A stretch of 21,750 nt of DNA, taken from a virus. The notes beneath the pieces are model-generated. The model was not told the DNA's origin, made no database searches, and worked only from the letters and a program-made list of their open reading frames with translations. Position 1 is the stretch's first letter, and each line of letters starts with the position of its first letter. The stretch lies in IMG/VR virus record IMGVR_UViG_3300025598_000203, positions 1-21,750 of that record; one strand, given 5' to 3'. Below are positions 5,889 through 12,590 of the stretch, piece after piece. Both the position numbers and the translations under genes were made by a program.

Positions 5889-5902
5889 ACACAACATTGT
5901 GT
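5889..5902. promoter_or_regulatory. Short palindrome between repressor and ParB-like genes
   Basis: ACACAA-CA-TTGTGT is a perfect 6-bp inverted repeat with a 2-nt centre, lying between the repressor stop and the ParB-like start. It shares the CACA/TGTG half-site edges of the main operator but with a shorter spacing, so it may be a different binding site or an mRNA hairpin. Confidence 0.3.
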
Positions 5903-6103
5903 TCAGTCAAAAAGGTCGGGGCGCAGTTCTTTTGCAGTCACTAATTTGTTTGTTTCCCTCTCAATTCGTTTAGCAAGCTCGGCTGATGGACGCCGCTTTT
6001 TTGAGATCAAAAGCGATACCCAAGTCGGTGTGATGCCAAAGTGTTTAGCGAAATCCATCTTCGCTCCGTAAGGCTCGTCAGCAAAATATTCTTTCAGATT
6101 CAT
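5903..6103 (-). CDS. Cro/YdaS-like helix-turn-helix repressor
   Basis: A 66-aa protein starting MNLKEYFADEPYGAKMDFAK. The helix-turn-helix spans roughly residues 15-40, with the recognition helix in PTWVSLLISKKRRPS, followed by AELAKRIERETNKLVTAKEL and the ending RPDLF that is typical of YdaS/Cro-type phage repressors. ATG at 6103 has GAGGA 6 nt upstream and is preferred to TTG at 6121, which overlaps the -10 of its own promoter. It is the first gene of the leftward operon and lies beside the divergent promoters with the 18-bp dyad, which suits a repressor controlling its own and the rightward promoter. No larger CI-type repressor is visible, so this does not prove a lysogenic life cycle. Confidence 0.85.
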   Translation of the reverse strand: MNLKEYFADEPYGAKMDFAKHFGITPTWVSLLISKKRRPSAELAKRIERETNKLVTAKELRPDLFD

Positions 6104-6120
6104 GGTTTGTCCTCGATTCA

Positions 6121-6153
6121 ATCATAGCACACTTTTAATTCTGTGTTATAGTT
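6121..6153. promoter_or_regulatory. Overlapping divergent early promoters with central operator
   Basis: Leftward promoter: -35 ATAACA (6144-6149), 17-bp spacer and extended -10 TGC-TATGAT (hexamer 6121-6126). Rightward promoter: extended -10 TGT-TATAGT (hexamer 6147-6152) with no clear -35. The 18-bp dyad CACACTTTTAATTCTGTG (6128-6145) fills the space between the two -10 elements, so one bound protein would affect both. The 26 bp at 6128-6153 recur exactly at 257-282 in the opposite direction. The leftward -10 is not conserved in that copy. Confidence 0.65.
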
Positions 6154-6208
6154 CTATCACGGTCGGGTTGACCGGATGTGTCCAATTGGACGGTTACGGA
6201 GTATAACT

Positions 6209-6862
6209 ATGAGTTTTATTGTTGAAGACAACGGCGGCAATTTTGAGCGCTGTCCACAAGGGATGCACCTTGCACGGTGCTACCGCATCATTGACCTTGG
6301 GACGCAAAAGTCCGAGTACATGGGTCAAGTCAAGTACCTTCACAAGCTGATGGTGGGCTGGGAAATCCACGGCATGCACGACGATGGAACCCCCATCAAG
6401 ATGAAGGATGGGCGACCATTTGCCATCTTCAAGAACTACACACTGTCCTGGTCTGAAAAAGCCAACCTGCGACTTGACCTTCAGTCTTGGCGTGGTCGTG
6501 CATTCACCCAAGAGGAGATGCGCCGCTTTGACCTAAAGAACGTTTTGGGAGCGTGGTGCATGTTGAATGTGATCGAGCGCTCAGGACAGAACGGGAACAC
6601 CTACTCCAACGTGGATGGCGTCACCCCAGTGCCTGCGATGATCAAACAAAACGGCTTACCCAATGCCGTGAACAAGAATGAAATCTTCAACCTGACTGAT
6701 CCCGACATGGCGATGTTTGAGGGCTTCAGCGACAACCTGAAGAAGAAGATCATGGCATCCCCTGAGTGGGAGAAGCTCCAAGGCAAGACACCTGCGCCAG
6801 CACCTCAGGCCGCGCCAACAAAGCCTGCGTTTGACGACATGGATGATGATATACCATTCTAG
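6209..6862 (+). CDS. Putative single-stranded DNA-binding protein
   Basis: 217 aa starting MSFIVEDNGGNFERCPQGMH. The N-terminal part (MHLARCYRIIDLGTQKSE, then VKYLHKLMVGWEIHG) is a beta-strand pattern often seen in phage OB-fold-like proteins placed beside recombination exonucleases. A Pro/Ala linker leads to the acidic C-terminus FDDMDDDIPF, which matches the partner-binding tip of bacterial SSB. It likely coats ssDNA and recruits SSB-interacting enzymes. ATG at 6209 has GGAG 9 nt upstream; the longer frame from 6176 would begin close to the likely transcription start. It is the first gene of the rightward operon. The assignment rests on tail and context more than on a recognised core motif. 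Confidence 0.7.
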   Translation: MSFIVEDNGGNFERCPQGMHLARCYRIIDLGTQKSEYMGQVKYLHKLMVGWEIHGMHDDGTPIKMKDGRPFAIFKNYTLSWSEKANLRLDLQSWRGRAFTQEEMRRFDLKNVLGAWCMLNVIERSGQNGNTYSNVDGVTPVPAMIKQNGLPNAVNKNEIFNLTDPDMAMFEGFSDNLKKKIMASPEWEKLQGKTPAPAPQAAPTKPAFDDMDDDIPF

Positions 6863-6900
6863 GGTATACAATGAAGTCTTGTTCAACGAAAGGGAAAGCT

Positions 6901-7377
6901 ATGACGCAACAAGACTTCATCGACAGGTTTGAGTACATCGACGGCAAATTGTTTTACAAAAAATCAGAGGGGTGCATGAAGCAAGGAACGGAAGTTGGGA
7001 CGGTGTGCAAAGGTGGATATTTGAAAACACTGATTAACCGCAAACCATATCGTTTGCACAGAATCATTTTCATGATGCATCACGGCTATCTTCCTGAATT
7101 TATTGATCACATTGATGGCGACCCAGCCAACAATCGAATTGAAAACTTACGTCCTGCCACAGCCTCTCAAAACAATTTAAACCGTGGAAAACACAAACGA
7201 AACACCTCTGGTTACAAGGGTGTCACATGGGTAGCAACAGTAGGTCGTTACTCGGCACGAATTGCAATTGGTGAAAAACGACTTTTTCTTGGTTATTTTG
7301 ATGACCCAAAAGAAGCGCATCAAGCCTATTGCGAATCAGCAAAACAACATCAACCTCAATACGTGAGAACACAATGA
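6901..7377 (+). CDS. HNH homing-type endonuclease with AP2 domain
   Basis: A 158-aa protein starting MTQQDFIDRFEYIDGKLFYK. The HNH_3-type nuclease spans about residues 45-95: RLHRIIFMMHHGYLPEF, IDHIDGDPANNRIENLR with the catalytic His-Asn pattern, then ATASQNNLNR. An AP2-type DNA-binding domain follows (SGYKGVTW, YSARIAIGEKRLFLGYFDD, EAHQAY). This is the layout of mobile free-standing HNH enzymes. ATG at 6901 has GGGAAAG just upstream and fits the usual family start better than ATG at 6871. It sits between two recombination genes, is A/T-richer than both, and is joined to the next gene by ATGA. It is probably an inserted selfish gene carried in the operon. Confidence 0.92.
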   Translation: MTQQDFIDRFEYIDGKLFYKKSEGCMKQGTEVGTVCKGGYLKTLINRKPYRLHRIIFMMHHGYLPEFIDHIDGDPANNRIENLRPATASQNNLNRGKHKRNTSGYKGVTWVATVGRYSARIAIGEKRLFLGYFDDPKEAHQAYCESAKQHQPQYVRTQ

Positions 7378-8162
7378 CAACAATTATTGCTAGGTCTGGG
7401 GAAAATACCCACTGGTATCGACAAGACGGGGGTCCGCAATACACCGTAAAAGCAAAAGATGGAAGTGATCGACCAACTACTTTGCGAGATGGTCGAAAGC
7501 TCAATTTGGTACCCTCGGTCACCACGATCCTGAAAGTCGCCGCAAAACCCGGTTTAGAGCAGTGGAAGCTGGAGCAAATGCTCTTAGCCGCCATGACCTT
7601 ACCTAAGCGCCCTGACGAGCCAGAGAAGGCGTACATCGCCCGTATCGTTGCCGACTCTAAGGAGACTGGAAAGCAAGCCGCAGAAAAGGGCACACGCATC
7701 CACGAATCCATCGAGGCATGGTTCGACGGTGTTCGCCCCGTGGAGCACGAAGACATCGCCCGTGCATTTGAGGAGTCCATCTTCATGCACTTTAAGACTC
7801 ACCCTCTACAGCCATGGCTTACTGAGAGATCGTTCTGCGATCCTTCGGGCTTTGGGGGTAAGGTTGACTTGTACTGCTTGGCTGATGAGTACGCACCCGT
7901 TGGGATCGTCTTGGACGCCAAATCAAAGGACTTTGGTCCCGACGATAAGGTGGACGCTTATGACGAAAACCTCTTACAGCTATCAGCGTACCGCAACGGT
8001 CTGGGAATACCTCACGCACGCTGTGCAAACGTGTTTGTCTCTCGCACCCATCCAGGTCTCGTGAAGATCGTGGAGTGGTCTGAGGCTGACCTCGTTAAGG
8101 GCTGGGAAATGTTCCAGTGCTTACTTCGTTTTTGGAAACTGAAAAATAACTTTGGAGTTTGA
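7374..8162 (+). CDS. PD-(D/E)XK recombination exonuclease
   Basis: A 262-aa protein starting MTTIIARSGENTHWYRQDGG. It has the order of RecB/Cas4-like phage nucleases: GTRIHESIEAWF near residues 108-119, GGKVDLYC (catalytic Asp) near 160-167, GIVLDAKSKDF (the D-x-K pair) near 176-186, and QLSAYRNGL, the trailing Q-x-x-x-Y motif, near 203-211. It should degrade or resect DNA ends for recombination and replication together with the ssDNA-binding-like protein two genes upstream. The ATG overlaps the preceding TGA as ATGA. The catalytic residues look intact and the length is normal for the family. Confidence 0.85.
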   Translation: MTTIIARSGENTHWYRQDGGPQYTVKAKDGSDRPTTLRDGRKLNLVPSVTTILKVAAKPGLEQWKLEQMLLAAMTLPKRPDEPEKAYIARIVADSKETGKQAAEKGTRIHESIEAWFDGVRPVEHEDIARAFEESIFMHFKTHPLQPWLTERSFCDPSGFGGKVDLYCLADEYAPVGIVLDAKSKDFGPDDKVDAYDENLLQLSAYRNGLGIPHARCANVFVSRTHPGLVKIVEWSEADLVKGWEMFQCLLRFWKLKNNFGV

Positions 8163-8163
8163 A

Positions 8164-8385
8164 ATGGAACTAAAAAAAGATGACGTGTTTCAAGCCTTCT
8201 TTGCCGCAGGGCTTGAGGAGGACTACAACTTCCTTGAAGAGGACTTAATGAAGCTGGCAAACGCATTCGTTGCCATGGCGACCCCAGAGATTGCTAAAGA
8301 GGAGCGCAATGAGTGCATTAAGGTTGCACGAAGCGTTAATCACTTAGTAGCCGACAAGATCGCAGAAGTCAGGGGACAGGCGTGA
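8164..8385 (+). CDS. Small helical protein, diverged paralogue (73 aa)
   Basis: A 73-residue acidic protein starting MELKKDDVFQAFFAAGLEED. Its C-terminal half (KEERNECIKVARSVN, then ADKIAEVRGQA) follows the pattern of the three small proteins at 2469-3306 (KEREACAKLFED, then EIIRARGQA), and the N-terminal half has a similar helix, suggesting a fourth, diverged member on the opposite strand. GGAG precedes the ATG, which lies 1 nt after the exonuclease stop codon. Function unknown; it is expressed with the recombination genes. Confidence 0.75.
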   Translation: MELKKDDVFQAFFAAGLEEDYNFLEEDLMKLANAFVAMATPEIAKEERNECIKVARSVNHLVADKIAEVRGQA

Positions 8386-8441
8386 AATTCCTGCTCTACA
8401 TGTTTGTTGCGTTCTTTTTAATGATGATGTTCTTGCATTAA
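8382..8441 (+). CDS. 19-residue membrane microprotein
   Basis: GTG AAA TTC begins a 19-residue, almost wholly hydrophobic peptide (VKFLLYMFVAFFLMMMFLH) that would form one membrane helix. The GTG overlaps the upstream TGA as GTGA and is preceded by AGGGGA, so initiation is well supported for so small an ORF. It is the last gene of the rightward operon and ends just before the terminator stem. It could be a small membrane effector or a chance ORF. Confidence 0.5.
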   Translation: MKFLLYMFVAFFLMMMFLH

Positions 8442-8442
8442 C

Positions 8443-8473
8443 AAAAAGACCCCCACCGCAATGGTGGGGGTTC
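8443..8473. terminator. Terminator between converging operons
   Basis: ACCCCCACC (8449-8457) pairs with GGTGGGGGT (8463-8471), a 9-bp G/C-rich stem with a 5-nt loop. In the leftward direction it is followed at once by C-TTTTT, a good intrinsic terminator. In the rightward direction only TTC follows, so it is weaker there. It separates the end of the recombination operon from the end of the late operon. Confidence 0.75.
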
Positions 8474-8494
8474 AAAAGGGCAACTGCGATGCCC
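8474..8494 (-). terminator. Second terminator of the leftward late operon
   Basis: In the minus direction GGGCA (8490-8494) pairs with TGCCC (8478-8482) around a 7-nt loop, followed by TTTT (8474-8477). It lies just before the stronger stem at 8449-8471, so leftward transcripts meet two terminators in tandem. An imperfect hairpin at 8495-8520, with a 2-nt bulge, directly follows the last late gene. Confidence 0.5.
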
Positions 8495-8520
8495 TCACGG
8501 CGGGGAGACAGCCGACGTGA

Positions 8521-9564
8521 TCAAGGTGTTCCAAATAATGGGTATGGAGATGGCTCAAGTTTTTTCTTGAACTCTTCTGGATTCTGTCTTATGTGTCTAG
8601 CAAGCTCGGCAGCAGGAATTGCCAACTCAGGAGAGCCAAGAGCCGATCCAGCAAGTTGACCGGCAGTAATTAAACCGCCAACAGGGTCTTTGTTGTAGAT
8701 ATCTGTTGCGGCTTGAACTCCGGTTCCCAGTATGTTGGCTGCATGCAAACCACCTTTTACAACGGGATTTGAAAGAACCATATTTGCATACTCAGGAAAT
8801 GCCTTCAACATAACGCTCAACCTACTTTCAGGCGAAATTGCTGAAGCCGCATTTGATACTGCAGATGCATTAGTAATTGGCTGACCATGGGGCATCATTA
8901 ACTGAAATGGTTTTGGAGCCTTTTGTGGAAGACCTTCTCCAGTCAACTCGTAATGAGAACCGCCCATAGCATTTATCTTTGCTAAATTTGCCGCATCTTT
9001 TTCCGCAACATCGTAAGCACCTTTTCCGCGAGGGTTGCCCTTTGTCATGTCTTCAACTGTTTCCAAAACAGCTTCTGGAATTTGTTGCCCAGGCATCACA
9101 TTCGCATAATTTCTAGTGCCAGATGCTCCCGGTAACTTCATCCTCATCTCATATTGAGCCTGAGTCTCATTGGGAAGCAACTCCCTCCATCTGCGAGCAC
9201 GATCTGCTTGTTGCTCTTTAAAAACCAAAGGATCAAAGGCATGGGCGATTCTAGGACCATATTTCATCCCTGCCGCAGCACCTGGAACATAAGCAATCTG
9301 TCGTGGATCAAGATTGCCAAGTTCCATGTTTGCAATTGAATCTGCCGCTTGATGAATCATCTCTTTTGCGGCGGCTTGATTCTGAGCATGAGTTGGCGCC
9401 TTGACAGAAACGCCATGATCTATGGCTTGATTAGTCCGACCCTTCCATGCATTTGGAAAATTATGGCGAGCATCAAGCTCTTCAGATTCATCAGAAGATT
9501 TCACACCAAACAATTTAAGCAAATTATCGATGTGGGTTTCATCATTTTGATTTTCTTGATCCAT
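8521..9564 (-). CDS. Putative virion or late protein, unknown (347 aa)
   Basis: Starts MDQENQNDETHIDNLLKLFG. The first third is acidic and Gln/Ala-rich. The middle carries MPGQQIPEAVLETVEDM and NPRGKGAYD. The C-terminal third is Ala/Gly-rich with VGGLITAGQLAGSALG, weakly hydrophobic. No catalytic motif is seen. It is the last gene of the late operon, after the transglycosylase-bearing protein, with AAGGA 6 nt before the ATG. By position it may be an internal or ejected virion protein, as in other short-tailed phages, but no homologue is recognised. It is A/T-richer than the tail genes upstream. Confidence 0.75.
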   Translation of the reverse strand: MDQENQNDETHIDNLLKLFGVKSSDESEELDARHNFPNAWKGRTNQAIDHGVSVKAPTHAQNQAAAKEMIHQAADSIANMELGNLDPRQIAYVPGAAAGMKYGPRIAHAFDPLVFKEQQADRARRWRELLPNETQAQYEMRMKLPGASGTRNYANVMPGQQIPEAVLETVEDMTKGNPRGKGAYDVAEKDAANLAKINAMGGSHYELTGEGLPQKAPKPFQLMMPHGQPITNASAVSNAASAISPESRLSVMLKAFPEYANMVLSNPVVKGGLHAANILGTGVQAATDIYNKDPVGGLITAGQLAGSALGSPELAIPAAELARHIRQNPEEFKKKLEPSPYPLFGTP

Positions 9565-9573
9565 GATTTTTCC

Positions 9574-11364
9574 TTAGTCTGCAACAGATTGAGCTTTGCG
9601 ATAACTTTTGCCGTATTCCTTAATTGCATCCTTATATTCTTTGCTTTTAAAGAACTCCGAATAAGGTTTCCTTGCAAAGTCTGGCTGAGAAGAATAATTC
9701 AACCAATGCTCATGAAGTCTTTCATTCAATGCATTATCAACTGCACGTTTAGCAAAATACTGATTCATCAATTTATGAGGCTCAGTTGTATGAGCCATGC
9801 GACTCATAAGACCCTGATATTCAGTCGTGCTTGCATGACCGCCTCCAAGGGCTTTAGCACCCTCACGCAAGTCTTCCATTGCGTCATCCATGGCAATACG
9901 GTTAAGTTCAATCAACTTTGCGCGAGTAGCAGGTGGCACATTGTATGCCTCCAAAACATCATCAATTGGAGCGGCTACACCAGCACTGTAAGCGCCTCCG
10001 GGTGAATTTAATGCAAGATTGAAACCTTTTTTTAAAGCCGTCTGGAATGCAGCCTCAAAACCTTGTTGTTTAAATGTTTGACCCATTGCGGTTTGAACAT
10101 CGGGTTGACTCAATAAAGTGCCTGCACGGTGAAAATCACTGGCACGTTTTTCAGTTACATCAAGTGAATTTGAGATGATCTTATCCACCTTGGGTTGCCA
10201 CATCTTGTCGTTTTCGCTTAACTGACCTTTTGAAAGTTCTTGTTCAGCAGTACCAGTTGCGCCAGCAGATTCAAACGTAACCGAGGGAGTTCCTAATGGT
10301 TCAGCCACGCCTTTTGCCGCATGCAAATGCGATTTAGCAATGTAATCACGCACTTGTTGCGGTAATTTATCTGGGTCAGCGCCTTGCTTTATCCACTTAT
10401 CGGTATTACCAACTCCCCAGTTATACGCGGTGGCGGCATATGTGTCATTCTTGTACTTGTCCCTCAACTTTTCAAACAATTCATTGCCAACACGAACTCT
10501 TTCTTGTTCATCTTGTTCTTTGTTGCCTGTAATCTTTGCGGGCTCAATATTAAATCCAGGTTGAGCCGCTGTTGCATCCATTACTTGCATTGCGCTTTTT
10601 GCAGAACCTTGTCCAGGAACATTGGGCCCGACAGCGTATGGCGTGTTATGAGATTCAACAGCACCAATATTTTCTTTAGAGATTTTGCTTCCAGAAAATG
10701 GAGCGCCCATACCTTTTGTTGGCTCCATATCTAAAGTTAATTCAGGCGATTTGCTTGAACCAGCAGGCTCTCCAAAAGAAGGTTGTTGGCGCTGAAGTTG
10801 CAACAATCCTTCGTCATATTGTTTTTTCGTTATAAGTCTTGAGTCATAACGATCTTTTAATAAAGCACGATTTTCTGCAATTTGTTTTTGACCAACATCT
10901 TGTTGATTTAACAATGCTTTTACGACAGGCAAATCTGAAGCCTTTCCAGCCCAATGACTCAATTTTCCCGCTGGAGGCATTTCATTTGGGTGGTCTTTTT
11001 TCCACTGTTTTATTTCATCTGCCACTTCTACGTTTTGACCTAGTATTGCTTGACCTTGAGCTAATTTGGCGCGCACTTCTGCAATAGGCAGTGCCATAGC
11101 ACGCTGTTGCTCAATGTTCTCTCCAAGCGCTTCAGCCGCCGACCCCAAGGAAGCACCAAAACCACCCAATTGAGGTTTCAAAAACCCAGCGGCAACCTTG
11201 AATAAGTTTGGCTGAGCATATCTTGCCTCAAGAGCTTTAAGTATGTCTTGTCCAGCTTGTTCGTAAGTTGGAGTGCCGCCTTCTGGGCGATCATAAATAG
11301 GATAATTTTTTGGATCAAAAATTGATCCTAATCCGCTTGTGATTTCTTTGGTTTCATTCGCCAT
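9574..11364 (-). CDS. Internal virion protein with lytic transglycosylase domain
   Basis: A 596-aa protein starting MANETKEITSGLGSIFDPKN. Residues ~230-345 form a soluble lytic transglycosylase (SLT/lysozyme-like) domain: AVESHN with probable catalytic Glu237, GSAKSAMQVMDATA at 253-266, and AATAYNWGVGN at 310-320, the usual order ES, GxxQV, AYN-G. The flanking regions are helical and Gln/Ala-rich without motifs. Such proteins are packed in or attached to the virion and open the host peptidoglycan so that DNA and ejection proteins pass through, as with T7 gp16. AAGGAG precedes the next gene downstream in the map and a comparable site precedes this ATG. It neighbours other putative ejection proteins. 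A purely structural tail role is less likely. Confidence 0.82.
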   Translation of the reverse strand: MANETKEITSGLGSIFDPKNYPIYDRPEGGTPTYEQAGQDILKALEARYAQPNLFKVAAGFLKPQLGGFGASLGSAAEALGENIEQQRAMALPIAEVRAKLAQGQAILGQNVEVADEIKQWKKDHPNEMPPAGKLSHWAGKASDLPVVKALLNQQDVGQKQIAENRALLKDRYDSRLITKKQYDEGLLQLQRQQPSFGEPAGSSKSPELTLDMEPTKGMGAPFSGSKISKENIGAVESHNTPYAVGPNVPGQGSAKSAMQVMDATAAQPGFNIEPAKITGNKEQDEQERVRVGNELFEKLRDKYKNDTYAATAYNWGVGNTDKWIKQGADPDKLPQQVRDYIAKSHLHAAKGVAEPLGTPSVTFESAGATGTAEQELSKGQLSENDKMWQPKVDKIISNSLDVTEKRASDFHRAGTLLSQPDVQTAMGQTFKQQGFEAAFQTALKKGFNLALNSPGGAYSAGVAAPIDDVLEAYNVPPATRAKLIELNRIAMDDAMEDLREGAKALGGGHASTTEYQGLMSRMAHTTEPHKLMNQYFAKRAVDNALNERLHEHWLNYSSQPDFARKPYSEFFKSKEYKDAIKEYGKSYRKAQSVAD

Positions 11365-11373
11365 GATTGCTCC

Positions 11374-12588
11374 TTAGATGACTGGAGTTCCAGAGGAATC
11401 CACGCTTGTTCCAGCAAGAGACCCGGTATTTGAATCTATTGGGACTCCACTGTATGCACTGGGATCATATGTACCAGTTCCAGCACCACCAGTCAAATAT
11501 GGGTTTGCGGCATTAACGGCATCGTTACTTGATGGAGCGGTGGAGCTTGATCCGCCCGTTAGATTGCCCCATGCGGTTTTCAAATTATCAAATGGCGTGG
11601 TTCCGTTAGCGCCCGGAGTAAACAATCCAAGAGTACCCGTACCAAGACCAGCCAATACTGACAACGGAGAAGAATTCGCAGTCGTGGTCGTAGTCGTGGG
11701 CATGCTGTAGCCTTTGAGGAGACCTGACAGCGTAGACAGGTTCTGTAAGGGAAACAGTTGCTTGTTTTGTGCAATGGTCTGCTGTTGCCCACCCAAGGTA
11801 GACAAGGCATTGATGTCTGCAAGGCTCATGTTCTGACCGGCAGTGCCTAGTGCACCCAGGTTCTGAGCCGCAGTGTTTTCCAACTGACCTTGATTCGATG
11901 CCGCGGTTGCCGCAGTTGATCCCAACTGACCTAGCAAGTTCGCCTGCTGTTGTCCCAGATTTCCTGCGGTGCTTCCAAGTTGACCTAACAAATTGTTTTG
12001 CTGTCCAGCGGCAGTCAATGCTTGACCGTACCCAGAAGACAAAAGATTAGCGATTTGACTGTTTAAGTCTTGCTCGGCATTCGCTACCACTTGACCCTGC
12101 ACTTGAGCGCCACGCTGTGAGCCGAACTGTCCGGAGCCTACAGCCGCCGCAGTAGCCTGGGGAGCCAAGTTTTGCTGAATGTTGCGCTGGGCAATGTCCG
12201 ACATGTTCTGCACAGCAGAATTGATGAACGGGTTCATGTACTGCTGGGCAAGCTCTGCAGGGCTCTGTGTGGCTTGATTCAGATAGGGCACAGCGGCATT
12301 TAATCCACCGCTCCTAGATGCGCCGGCAAGGTAAGGCTGTGCCGCACCCATTACGTTGGTATTAGCGGCGTTGGTGGCGATGTCCTCAGCGGAAGTTATT
12401 GGAGCCTGAAACTGACCGGCATTCTGACCGACCATGTTGAAGGCTTGCTCTTGAAGCGGCTGTGCGCCAACGTACTGAGCATTTGTTGCCGCATTCGTAC
12501 CGGACGAGGCTAAGTTGCTCAGGTAGTCCGTAAAGTATTGTGGAGCCGAGGTGGCTTGTGTTTGTGAACTTTGTAAGAGGTTCGCCAT
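11374..12588 (-). CDS. Ala/Gln/Asn-rich virion protein
   Basis: A 404-aa low-complexity protein starting MANLLQSSQTQATSAPQYFT. It is very rich in Ala, Gln, Asn, Ser and Gly, with a direct repeat NLLGQLGSTAGNLGQQQA then NLLGQLGSTAATAASNQG at about residues 198-233 and a TTTTTT tract near 297. The centre contains SAVQNMSDIAQRNIQQNLAP and SGQFGSQRGAQVQGQV, a layout seen in structural or ejection proteins of short-tailed phages from aquatic metagenomes. The C-terminal ~90 residues are Gly/Ser/Pro-rich and probably disordered. An AAAGG Shine-Dalgarno precedes the ATG, 2 nt after the upstream gene. The role in ejection is inferred from context. Confidence 0.75.
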   Translation of the reverse strand: MANLLQSSQTQATSAPQYFTDYLSNLASSGTNAATNAQYVGAQPLQEQAFNMVGQNAGQFQAPITSAEDIATNAANTNVMGAAQPYLAGASRSGGLNAAVPYLNQATQSPAELAQQYMNPFINSAVQNMSDIAQRNIQQNLAPQATAAAVGSGQFGSQRGAQVQGQVVANAEQDLNSQIANLLSSGYGQALTAAGQQNNLLGQLGSTAGNLGQQQANLLGQLGSTAATAASNQGQLENTAAQNLGALGTAGQNMSLADINALSTLGGQQQTIAQNKQLFPLQNLSTLSGLLKGYSMPTTTTTTANSSPLSVLAGLGTGTLGLFTPGANGTTPFDNLKTAWGNLTGGSSSTAPSSNDAVNAANPYLTGGAGTGTYDPSAYSGVPIDSNTGSLAGTSVDSSGTPVI

Positions 12589-12590
12589 TT

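Noticed and set aside
9349-10005. 218-codon open frame on the plus strand
   Set aside because: Antisense to two late genes; the hydrophobic, Ile/Phe/Cys-rich product is the mirror of A/T-rich coding sequence, and there is no plausible initiation site.
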